A DNA stretch of 64,000 nucleotides, from the NCBI RefSeq assembly GCF_018294505.1, contig NC_057796.1:191688239-191752238 (forward strand), read 5' to 3'. The translations under genes were made by a program, and so were the position numbers. Origin of the DNA: Triticum aestivum (Eukaryota; Streptophyta; Magnoliopsida; Poales; Poaceae). The notes under the pieces are model-generated. The model did no database searches. It was not told the origin of the DNA and saw nothing but the letters and a program-made list of their open reading frames with translations. The first letter of the stretch is position 1, and each line of letters begins with the position of its first letter. Of the stretch, positions 1 to 10,650 are shown piece after piece.

Positions 1-1344
1 GCTCATCTCGAGGCCCATCTTCACGTGAAACCAACGCCAAAAAATCCTATAAATAGAGAAACCATCAGAAATAACCTAGATTAGAAGTTCCGCCGCCACA
101 AGGCTCTATAGCCACCTAAAACCAATCTAGACCCCGTTCCCGCACTCTGCCGGAGGGGGAAATCATCACCGGTGGCCATCTTCATCATCCCGGCGGCCAC
201 CACGATGAGGAGGGATTAGTCCACCCTCGGGGCTAAGGGTTTGTACCAGTAGCTATGTGTTTAATCTCTCTCTCTCTCTCGTGATCTATATCATGGGCTT
301 TGTTAAAATAGATGGATCATATGATGTTTCCCCTCTATAATCTTGTTGTGATGAATTGAATCTTTACCCTTTGAAGTTTTGTCTTGTCGGATTGAATACT
401 CAGATATGAGAACACATGATGTATGTCTTGCGGTATGAATACTTGAGGTGACAATGGGGTGTCATATTTATTCACTTGATGTATATTATGGCACTCAACT
501 TGCGGATTCCCAGGTGACATTGGGGTAATTTATGCATAGGAGTTGATGCACGTTTTTATTATCTTTTCTCCGATAGAAACTTCGGGGTCTTTTTGTAGTT
601 CTTTGTGTGGATTGAATATTATGATCATGAAGTTGTTTGATGCATATCGTAGAATTAACTCACAGATACTCGTGGTGACATTGGATTGTCTAGGTGACAT
701 TAGATTTTGTTGATGTGTGTCATATGGTGTTATTTTAGTACGAACTCTTGATTAAATCGATCAAAAAGAATAGCTTGCATTATTTTAGTACGAACTCTAG
801 GATAGATTGATCGGAAAGAATAGCTTTGAGGTGGTTTCGTACCCTACAAACAATTTCTATCTTTTGTTCTCCACTAATAGGAACTCGGGAGTGATTCTTT
901 ATTGCACTTTGAGGGATAATCATATGATCCAACTATGTTAGCACTGTTGAGAGATTGCACTAGCGAAAGTACGGACCCTAGGCCTTGTTTTCAAGCATTG
1001 CAATACCATTTTTGTGCCCGTTTACTATTTGCTACCTTGCTGATTGTATTTATTCAGATTATAAAAATATATTTCTACCATCCATATTACACTTTTATCA
1101 CCATCTCTTCGCCGAACTAGTGCACCTATACAATTTGCCATTGTACTAGGTGTGTTGGGGATATAAGAGATTTCTTGTATTTGGTTGCAGGGTCGTTTGA
1201 GAGAGACCATCTTCATCCTACACCTCTCACGGATTGATAAACCTTATGTCATCCACTTGAGGGAAAATTGCTACTGTCCTACAAAACTCTGCGCTTGGAG
1301 GCCCAACACGTGTCTACAAGAATAAAGTTGCGTAGTAGACATCA
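1..1344 (+). mobile_element. Athila-like LTR, 3' part, plus orientation
   Basis: This reads as the downstream part of a long terminal repeat of a Triticeae Athila-lineage gypsy element (Sabrina/WHAM/Fatima group, named from memory). A TATA box lies at 48-55, followed by a long non-coding R/U5-like stretch that ends with GTAGTAGACATCA at 1332-1344. In intact relatives this end is followed by a tRNA-Asp-type primer site (TGGCGCCG...). That site is absent here, so this is a 3' LTR or a solo LTR, not a 5' LTR. Its orientation is opposite to the host element to its right. The upstream boundary and left TSD lie outside the window; the five bases after the LTR are ACAAT. No coding region is seen. 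Confidence 0.65.
48..55 (+). promoter_or_regulatory. TATA box of the left LTR
   Basis: TATAAATA sits in a plus-strand context inside the LTR, upstream of a GC-rich leader-like stretch. It supports plus-strand transcription of this LTR and so its orientation. Confidence 0.55.
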
Positions 1345-1642
1345 ACAATAACTCTTAAAAATTATATTACTTCATATCAATGATATAATCGGCTAGCGAG
1401 CAATAATAAGATATCTCAAACGACAACACGTTGTCAAAACAACCATGATATAATATGACAACAGTGGTATCTCGCTAGCCCTTTCTGAGACCGCAAAACA
1501 TAAATGCAGAGCACCTCCAAAGTTCAAGCAGCGACTAAACATTGTAATTCATGGTAGAAAAGATCCAATCATGGTGCACCCAACATTAGCTACACACAAT
1601 GCATAAGTCATGACAGCTGTGCTCACAGGTTCCAGCGCTTGT

Positions 1643-1882
1643 TTTAGAAGGTGATGACACAACATAAAAGTAAATAGATAGTCCCTTCGCAGAGGGAAGC
1701 AGTGATTTGCAGAGGTGCCAGAGCTCCAGTTTTAAAACAGAGGTAAATGATATTTTGAGACATTTAGAAGGTGATGACTCAACATAAAAGTAAATAGATA
1801 GTCCCTTCGCAGAGGGAAGCACTGATTTGCATAGGTGCCAGAGCTCCAGTTTTAAAATAGAGGTAAATGATATTTTGAGACA
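1643..1882. repeat. 120-bp tandem duplication
   Basis: Two head-to-tail copies, 1643-1762 and 1763-1882, both start TTTAGAAGGTGATGAC and both end TTTTGAGACA. They differ at only a few positions. The duplication lies in the non-coding 3' part of the host element. Confidence 0.9.
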
Positions 1883-2590
1883 TGCACCTTTCTCATTTAC
1901 TTCAGACTATCAGTTATCAATATCTTCCATGCTAAGCACGCTAGTGGCGGTTCCCAAGCGATAAAAGTAAAGGTTTTGACTCCATTGGGAGTTTTTGTTT
2001 GATTATTTGAGAGATCATTTCTTTTGCAGTTTGGGACTGGGCATCCTATTACCGCCCTTTTCTCATGCGATGGAGAGTGAATAAACACTCGACCTGAGAA
2101 TAACCCGCTTAGCATGGAAGATACCGACCACCTCATGTCGTTCCATGAACGATCCAGGCACACGAAAAGGATATTTATTTGAAGTTTTTTGAGGTGGCAC
2201 ATGCAAATTTACTTAGGACGGCAGGGTAATGCCGCATATAGGTAGGTATGGTGGACTCATCTCGAATAACTTTGGGTTCAAGGTTTTTGATGTACAAGCT
2301 GAGTTCCCACTTAGTACAGGGAAGGCTAGCAATTAGATTGAGAAGCGGCCAGCTAAAGAGCAACAACGGTCATAAACATGCATTATGCATAAGTAACATT
2401 GGACACTAGCATGAGTAGGATATGAACATCATGAACATAAATATCATAGAGGCTATGTTGGTTTTGATTCAACTACATGCATGAACATGTGCCAAGTCAA
2501 GCCACTCGAATATTCAGAGGAGGATACCATATCATCATACTACATCACAATCATTTTAACGCAATGTTGATATCCAAGATAAATCATTAT

Positions 2591-2595
2591 CCACT
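2591..2595. other. TSD CCACT, left copy, of the solo LTR
   Basis: CCACT immediately precedes the LTR terminus TGTCA. The matching copy is at 6659-6663, directly after TGACA. Confidence 0.9.
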
Positions 2596-5500
2596 TGTCA
2601 CATCCTAGCTAGTTCATGCATTAGAGTGTTGCATCATGTCTACTTTTCACAGAAACTTGAAATGGGGATGCCAGAAACCCCCAGCACCCCCCCTGAACAC
2701 AACTAGGGTTTACTAAAATCTTTTTCAATGAACCTGAAATGCCCTCCATAAATGTTCACCATCTTTGGTCCTGGCTAAAACCTCTGCCAAAAATGGTTTC
2801 ATATTTTTGGAGGCTATTCTGGATTTTTCACCAAGCCATAAGTATTTGCATTTGGGCAATTTAAATCCTATAAATATTTTTAAATGCCCAAATAATCTTG
2901 AAGGTATTTTTAGGCTGTTGAGAATAATTTCAAAGGTGCCTCTGAATATTTTCAGGATTTTCCTAAATGGAATAGTATTTCTACTATTTCAAATCACAGA
3001 ACAGAAATAAATAAAAAGGAAAGCAGAAAGCAGAGAGGAACTTACCTGGCAGCCCACCTGGTGGCCCAGCACTGTGCTGGCCCATGGCCAGTCCGCTGCT
3101 TGCTCTCGCCAGAGCAGGCAGAGAGGTGACGCCGGCGTGCGCGAGCTCGCCACGGCGCCACCTGCTTGCCGCCTCGCCCGTGGACGAGCTGGACGACCTC
3201 CATGACGCGCCCCCGAGCCCCTGGACACCCCCTTTCTCCCCCACCGCCTCTCCCTCGCCTTCCTCCACCATGGCCGACGCAGCCGCTGCCACCTCGCCGG
3301 AGTAGCCGCAGCCACCGTCGTCCTCGCGCCGCCCCACCGTGTCCAGCAGCTCCGCCATCGCCTTCTCCTTCGAGCAGGTCGAGCCCCGAGCGCTCGCTTG
3401 CCCCGAAGCCACTGCTCTGACCTCGCCTTCGCCGCCCACCGTCGGAGATCCCCTCCACCGTCACCACCGCAGCAGTTCGCCCCCGACCTCGTCGTCCGCT
3501 CCGTCGCAACCACCGTGAGCCTCGCCAACTTCCTATCCTCTCCTTTCTCCCTCTCGAGCTCCGTAGCAACTGCACGTAGCTCACCCGCACGCGTCGCCGC
3601 CGAGCTCGTCGCCGACGAGGCTCCGGCCATCCAACGGTCGCACCACCATGGCCGTTAGCTCCACTGCATCGCCAGGAGCTCGTAGCACCATCGCACGCCC
3701 CTCGCCGTGCTCTCTAGCGACGGGTTCGACTACACCCGTACCCCGGCAGCCGCACGGCTCGTCGCCGGCGTCGATTCCGGCGACCCCGAGCTCCACTACC
3801 ACCACCAGTCGATGCGGCTTGCTCCCAGCTACGCGTAGGTGCTCTCCGCCGCCCATTTGGTCGCCGGAGCACGGATCCCGTACCCCACCGCCGCGTCTGG
3901 ACGTCGCCGGCAGCTAAACGCCGGCGAGTCAGCGTGGTTTGACCACGGGTTGACCCCCGAGAGTCACTGAGAAGTGGGGCCCGCCTGCTAATTAACCTGG
4001 GTTAGATTTAAGTTAATCCTAATTAGTTAATTATCTAACAGTGACACTGACACAGGGGACCCACACGTCAGGTTTGACCTGGACGACCCCGTTGACCGCT
4101 GACGTCATCATGACACACTGCTGACGTAATAAGTAACTTAATTACTGGAATTATTCCTATACAGGAAATTCCAGAAATTATCACAAACTTCAAAAAATCA
4201 TAGAAAATAATCTATAGCTCAGAATGAAAGGATTTATATATGAAAAATGATCAGAAAAATCCATTCTATCCATCTGTACTGGTTTCATGCATGTTTAAGC
4301 AAATTAACCTACTGTTTAATGCAGAACAAGATAAAGCACTAACATGGGCCACATATGAACTTGGAATTTGAATCTTTGATTCAAAATAGTCCAAACCCAT
4401 CTGGTCTTAGTTGCATTAGCCCAATACATCCATTTTGCCATGTCTCATGCATGCATCATATTGTTGCACTTGCTTGGTGTTGATTGTGCTTCGATGTGTT
4501 CATTGTGGTAGGTCCTGCCTCCGAGGATATTCACGAGTATCCAACTGAAGGGCAGTATCCCACCACCACTCCGTCAGGCAAGCAACCCATTGATCATTTC
4601 GATACAAACCCATCTTCTCGCTTCTGCTCTCATTTACTGCATTAAGACAACGCGATTCAAACTGCTGTGTGTTGCGGTAGTTGAACCCACTTTCCTTTGC
4701 ATGACCTGTCATTGCCACAGTAACTAGATGAAACCCACTAGCATGTGTAGGAGTTGATTGAGCCATGTTGTGTTCCTACAATGCTATGCTTGCTACGCTT
4801 AGAGTCGTGTCAGGTCTGGCTCATCAGGGTGATGAACTAGAGTGAAAGCGTGTGTCGGTAATGAGAGTGAGGTGTTGAATACGATTTGGTAAAGGTATCG
4901 ATGGGAGGCCATGTAGGATTACATGGTGGGTTGTTTCATTGAGACCGTCCCTAAGAACTGAGATCTGTATGCGTGATTTAAGATTCAGCTACTACCACGC
5001 ATTGGGCCCGAAACCAATGGACCCCCTCGGCTTCTTAATCACCCTTGTCCTCTGTCCAGGAGTTGCACGTAGTTTCTGGTGTTTGTAGTAAGCTGGAGGC
5101 CGTGGACAGCGCTGACCAAGGGGTGGGCTGTGATGCGGTAGGCTCGTGGCCCGGTGTACCGAGTCGCCCGTTTGGTGTCTCGGGAACCCTGCACACATCG
5201 TTCGGGGCCGTATGTGGAAACCTCGGCCGGACTCCCTGCGGATGGAACCTGAATAGGCGATAAACCTGGACTAGAGACTCGAGTGTTTAGGTAGGCTGTG
5301 GCCGACACCCTCGCTGGGCTTCCGCTTGAAGGTTGCCGAGTACACACTGTGTAAACGGTGGTAAGTGGTGAGAGCGTGTGTGATGAAGTACACCCCTGCA
5401 GGGTATAAAACTATTCGAATAGCCGCGTCCGCGGTAAAGGACTACTTGGTCGCTTATGCAGTTCATAGACAAGTAAATGGGTACTATTAAAAGCCTCAAG

Positions 5501-6658
5501 ATAAGTGTGAGTATCGCAGATGGCCCTCTCGTGGGATGACGAGGGAGGATCCACGGTGGAGTATTGAAATGGTGATTAGTGGACTCATGTGCGAAAACCA
5601 TTTTACAAGTGGTGTCTCGTAGGATAGCTTAGCCAAGAGTCAAAGCTGGCTTGCTGCAATAACTCCACTTCCTTCTTGAGAATAAACATGTATAGTAGGA
5701 TCTGTTGTAAGACTTGGTGAGTACCTTTGTACTCATGTTGCTTCAATTACTGTTTTCAGACGACAACACCGCCCCTTCCGATGGGTTCTATGTAGAACTC
5801 GACGACGACGAGTGACTTGCCACCCAGGCGGTGATCTAGGCTTGTGAAGGGCCTACGTAGATAGACAGGCTTCGTCAAGCCTTCTTTCTTTCTAGTGTCT
5901 GTACCCAGACAAGTTGCTTCCGCATGTGCTTGTATGATTGTATGACTTGAGTGTCGGGTCATGTGACCCCTATCTGTATGAACAAGTTATGTAAGGCTCT
6001 CTGGAGCCCTTTAAATAAAGTACTTTGAGTTGTAGAGTTTTGTTGTGATGCCATGTTGTATTTGCACATATCGAGCATATTGTGTGTATGATTGAAATGC
6101 TTGGTATGTGTGGGATCCGACAATCTAGTTGTTTATCCTTGGCAGCCTCTCTTATGGGGAAATGTAGTCTAGTGCCTCCTTGAGCCATAGTAGTCCGCTA
6201 CAGCCCGGTTCACCGGAGTCCTGCTAGCCCAGCACTACTGCTCTGGACACTTCACTGGCCGGCATGTGATTCATATCGTTCCTGTGTCTGTCCCTTCGGG
6301 GAAATGTCACGCGGTGACATCCGGAGTCCTGCCTAGCCTGCTACAGCCCGGGTTCCCGGAGTCCTGTTAGCCCAGTGCTTTAGCCCGGATTCACACGCTG
6401 CTGACCGACACGTTCGATGTTGATTCATGTATGCCTGTCCGCATACGTTAGTGCCGCTTTGGGTTCACGACTAGCCATGTCGGCCCGGGTTCTCTGTCAT
6501 ATGGATGCTAGCGACATTGTCATATACGTGAGCCAAAAGGCGCAAACGGTCCCGGGCCATGGTAAGGCGACACCCGTGGGAGTACCGTGCGTGAGGCCGC
6601 AATGTGATATGAGGTGTTACAGGCTAGATCGGTGTGACTTAGAATCGGGGTCCTGACA
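2596..6658 (-). mobile_element. Solo LTR (4063 bp) of a gypsy-type element
   Basis: The boundaries are exact. The sequence starts TGTCA and ends TGACA (a 5-bp perfect inverted repeat with TG...CA termini), and it is flanked by the 5-bp target-site duplication CCACT at 2591-2595 and 6659-6663. There is no gag, pol, primer site or second LTR inside, so it is a single LTR left by LTR-LTR recombination. On the minus strand it begins TGTCAGGACCCCGATT, a start I remember from abundant Triticeae gypsy LTRs; that fixes the orientation. A GC-rich block at 3040-3910 holds long overlapping ORFs on both strands with no recognisable domain, and these are composition artefacts. The region 4500-6650 is non-coding. 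Confidence 0.88.
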
Positions 6659-7479
6659 CCACTCCTAGCTACTAATGCATGGCATGAGAAACTATAATCT
6701 CTAATTGTCATTGCAAACATGTTTAATCATAATGGGCTGAATCATGGATACTAGGTTAAACATATTTACACAAACAGAACAAGTCGAGTTCATACCTATT
6801 TCTCTCTGCCACGGCCAGTTCATCGAATATCGTCATTATTGCCTTTCACTTGCACGATCGAATGATGTGAAAATAATAATAGTGCAAGAGTGTTGTGGAC
6901 TAAGCTTGAATCTGCAAACATTTTATTCAACAGGAGAAGACAAGGTAAAATGGGCTCTTTATTAGATTAAAATTTATTCATATGAGAGCCATTCAACATT
7001 TTCATCGTGGTCTTCTCCTCGGCAAGACTCGAATAAAAAGAAAAGAGATTCAGAGAAATGCACCAAAATATTTTTGGAGTTTTTGGTTTTCTTGAACAAG
7101 CACATAAAAGGGAAAGCAGAAACGAGAAAAATTATTTACACGGGAAAGCTCCCAACAAGCAAAAGAAGAACAAGGAAATCTTTTTGGGTTTTCTTTTTAG
7201 TATTACTACTAAGCATGCATGGAAAGTAAACTAGCTACAACTATTTTTTTGGTTTTTCTAAAGATTTTCAACCACACAAGAAGAAAGTAAGAAAATAAAT
7301 CTAAGCATGGATGATACAATAAAAAAGTGTGAACACCGAGAAATGGAATAAGTGGACATGAATGTGGTGTTAGTGAGAACACGTACTCCCCCAAGCTTAG
7401 GCTTTTGGCCTAACTTGGTAGTCGATCAGTAGCCTGGATGGTAGTAGGGGTACTGAGGAGCGGGCATCCACTTATCCCA
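6659..7479 (-). mobile_element. Host Athila-like element, 3' internal region (piece 2)
   Basis: Non-coding continuation of the host element between its second ORF and the solo-LTR insertion point. Near 7387-7420 it carries a motif, CCCCCAAGCTTAGGC, that I remember from the end of the ORF2 region in Sabrina-type elements. No gene is seen. Confidence 0.6.
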
Positions 7480-7892
7480 CTACTGAGGTTCCTCCGCTGC
7501 CTCCGCAACAACCTGAGCGTTCCGGTAGGCGATGATGTCCGCAGGCATAATCCTATATCCGCCCCTGGCAACAGAATCAAACAAAGCAGGAGAAGGCAAC
7601 GGGATAATATCATGAGTTTCAGTGCTAAAAACTAGGTTATAAGTAATAGGATTGTCAGGATAATCTTTATCAGTGAAATGGTGGTGATCCATGGCTGTCC
7701 GGTCTAGGTAAACTTTGGTCAGAGGGTAATCATGATAACGTATCTCAACATTAAAGTGAGCCGCCAAACGAGTAGCAAAAATCCCACCATGTATTTTACC
7801 CTTGGATTTATTAATGTGGAGGTAAAGAGCCACAATAGCTCCCAAGCTATAAGTGTTGTCGCCCTCCAGTGCACGACGTAAAACAGCAAGGT
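7480..7892 (-). pseudogene. Host element ORF2, C-terminal part
   Basis: The C-terminal ~120 codons of the second ORF of the Athila-like host, the ORF that lies downstream of gag-protease. The product has no function I can name. The sequence is familiar from many Triticeae Athila-type repeats, with recognisable stretches such as NKSKGKIHGG and DYPLTKVYLDRTAMDHH. Reading on the minus strand, the frame runs unbroken from the element A insertion point at 7892 to the stop near 7480. It continues upstream in the fragment at 18768-19348: joining the two at one CTGGT copy keeps the frame. The ORF occupies the env position, but I see no signal peptide or transmembrane span to support an envelope role. 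Confidence 0.7.
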
Positions 7893-7897
7893 CTGGT
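7893..7897. other. TSD CTGGT, left copy, of gypsy element A
   Basis: CTGGT precedes the LTR start TGTAGCGAC. The second copy is at 18763-18767, directly after the other LTR end (...GATGTTACA). Confidence 0.93.
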
Positions 7898-10635
7898 TGT
7901 AGCGACTAGACCTCAAACTGTCTGATCTACCGTGCACCAGTGTCATCCCTGGATCAGTAATGCTGACACACACAGTACTTGGAGGATTTATAACAGAGTA
8001 GCAATCACACACTTATTACAACGAGTATCTCAAGAGAGAAATAAGTATGACAAATATGGTTTAAGGCCATCTAAAACGATAACAGCGGAAGACTTGGAAG
8101 ATAAGTGAGTCCATCAACTCCAACGACATCACTGAGTATAAGACCACGACCTAAGGCACCTTACTCGTCGTCTGAAAAGTCTGCAACATGAAACGTTGCA
8201 GCCCGATAACGGGTCAGCACATGGAATATGCTGGCAAAATAACACATAGAGAGTAATGGACAGAATAATGCTATACTACATGCATATATGGCTGGTGTTA
8301 AGCTCTATGGTTACAGTTTTTGCAAAAAGCCAATTTTTCCTACTGCAAAGGAATAAATTTTATTTAACTATCATGGTGGTTGTTAAACATTGAGATGGTT
8401 GACAGCATCTCAATCCCAATTAAGTATCATCATTAACCCAACAAAATTAATTAAAGTAACATGATGAGATTCACATGATAATCCAAGTACTAGATACTCA
8501 AGATGTCCATAACCGGGGACACGGCTAACCATGATTAGTTTATACACTCTGCAGAGGTTTGTGCACTTTTCCCCACAAGACTCGATCTCCTCCGTTGGGA
8601 TTCTCGCACTTCATGGTGTTTGAGAAACGGATGACCGAGACATAGTCTTTCAGAAGCGTTAACTCTCTACTCTGGGTAGACAGTACCACCTACATCCCCT
8701 ACATCTGCTAGTCTACCTCTTCAAGAGCTCACACAACCTACTCAACTATGCTAGAGCCCATAATAGCTTGCGGCTGCACACGGAAGTTTCTAGCATGAAT
8801 AATCTCATGATCCCTTTGAGCCTCGGTGGCGGTCCAAAGAAAAACAGGCAATCCTGGAATACCCAGGTACCTCAATCCACCCAGATGTGTGTTCAAGTTG
8901 CCACCTTAAGTTGAACACTTAATTAACAATCTCACATCTGTCATGAATACTCTCAAACCCAATCCACGTCTACGAGCATAGCATAGCAGTATAAGCATAA
9001 CGTAGAAGTAACTCCGAAGGGTTTGATAATAAACAGGGCAATAGGTACTACCTCATCTACTTCCCAATACCCACAATTTAATTAGATCCTAATCATGCAA
9101 TGTTTGAGGATTGGTCTAATGCAATAAAACTAGGTAGTAAAAGAGGTATGATCAAAGTGTTACTTGCCTTGCTGATGATCCGTGAAACTTAGAGATTCGA
9201 AGTAGCAAGCGGCGCACTCCGGATACTCTATCGCAAACAAACAAGCATACAATAAGGACTCTTCTAATGCACAGGTAAAACTCAAGTAAAAGATCTAACC
9301 AGAAAGTTCAACTTAAGAACTCTGGTTTGCAAAAAGAATCAAATCAAACGAAGCAACGAAAGTCAAACGGCGAAAGAAACAGGCTTCGTTTACTAATCTG
9401 GATCTAAGTCAAATTTTACAGTAGCAAAAACTTGTTTGAGTTGGTTAAACGGAAAGAGAATTTCGAGACGAAACTCTAGGCGGTTGAATCGCCTGATTCC
9501 GATAAACGAGCGAAAAGTTAAACTAAAACGAAAAACAGATCGGAAATCGCGATCTGGAATAATCGTGAATAATCCGACGAAAAAGAAAACTGACGAACAG
9601 TTAATCGAACGGACGTTCGTTAACAGCAACTAAACGGTGAACACGTTCGTTAAAACGAACGGACCGGCGAACGTTCACTAACTAACTAAACCAAAGAAAA
9701 AAAACCGATCTTAAAAAAATAAACCTAGGGTTTCTAAAAAAATAAACCGAAACGGTTTTTTTTTGAAAAAACCGGACTCGGCGGTGGCAGCTTCGGTTAC
9801 CTCCGGCGAGGTTACTCCGGCGGGCGGGACGGGCTCCGGCGGGGCTTCGGGGGTGCGGCGGGGTGCGGGGAGGCGGCGGGTGGCGACGGGAGGCGACGAG
9901 GGGCAACGGGCGGCGGCGTTCGGCGTCGGCGGCGTTCGGCGTCTCCGGCGTCGGCGGCTCCGGTCGGGGTGGGACGGGGTGAGGGAGGCGGCGGGGTGCG
10001 GGGTATATATAGGTGGGGGGCTGCCGTGGGGGAGAGGGTAAGGCGGCGGGAGGCGGCGTCGATCGGGTCTCGGGCGGCGGCGCGGACGTCTCTAGCTCGG
10101 AGACGACGGGGAGCTGGGCTGGGCCGCTCGGCTGGGCTTCGGCCCAGTCGGCGCTCGCGGGATTTTTTTTAATAATTCCACCGAACCTAAAAAAATCCTA
10201 GAAAAATAAATAAAAATCTAAAAATGCCAAAATAAATTTTCACCGTCTAATTAAAATAATTAGAACGAGATGAACATTTTCTTGGCCCAAAAATGCAGTT
10301 TTGAAAACGTGAAATTTTTCTAATGCAAATAAAATCCGAATAAAATCAAATATTTGATTTTAATATTTTTCCTCCAATATTTCAATTATTTCGGAGAAGT
10401 CATATTTTCTCCTCACATTTATTTTAATATGAAATATTTTTCGGAGAGAAAAATAATTAAAACCAAAATCCTCATTTCATTATTTGATAAAAAATCAAAT
10501 ATGAAAACCGGGAAAATCCCCAACTCGCCCTCGAGATGGCTTAGGATTTCGAGGATTTGCCAAAATGCAATAAAATATGGTATGCAATGATGATCTAATG
10601 TATAACATTCCAAATTGAAAATTTGGGATGTTACA
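7898..10635 (-). repeat. Element A 3' LTR (2738 bp)
   Basis: Begins TGTAGCGACTAG and ends GGGATGTTACA on the plus strand. It aligns along its whole length with 16078-18762. The largest visible difference is extra A/T-rich sequence around 9710-9755. A GC-rich segment at 9780-10150 lies beside the TATA box; ORFs there are by-products of composition. An AT-rich stretch at 10160-10630 forms the minus-strand U3 start. Confidence 0.93.
10004..10011 (-). promoter_or_regulatory. TATA box in 3' LTR of element A
   Basis: TATATATA flanked by GC-rich DNA, conserved at 18115-18122 in the other LTR. It is symmetrical, but the element is on the minus strand, so transcription would run leftward from here. 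Confidence 0.6.
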
Positions 10636-10650
10636 AACCTACCCCCTTAA
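10636..10650 (-). promoter_or_regulatory. Polypurine tract of element A
   Basis: On the minus strand the bases just upstream of the 3' LTR read TTAAGGGGGTAGGTT, a purine-rich primer site for plus-strand DNA synthesis. It overlaps the gag-pol stop codon (TAA at 10647-10649). Confidence 0.7.

Larger units (their letters stand above)
1345..2595 (-). mobile_element. Host Athila-like element, 3' internal region (piece 1)
   Basis: Non-coding internal sequence of the minus-strand host retrotransposon, downstream of its last ORF. It resembles the 3' internal part of Triticeae Sabrina/Fatima-type elements as I remember them. It contains a 120-bp tandem duplication (1643-1882). It is cut at 2595 by a solo LTR and resumes at 6659; CCACT is present on both sides. 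Short ORFs here have no recognisable domain. Confidence 0.6.

Noticed and set aside
2984..3917. Long overlapping ORFs on both strands in a GC-rich block
   Set aside because: They lie inside a solo LTR, occur in all frames, are Arg/Ala/Pro/Ser-rich and have no domain; GC-rich sequence lacks stop codons by chance.
9763..10201. Gly/Arg-rich ORFs in the left LTR of element A, repeated near 17900-18280
   Set aside because: Composition effect in the GC-rich leader of both LTRs; frames differ between the two LTR copies.
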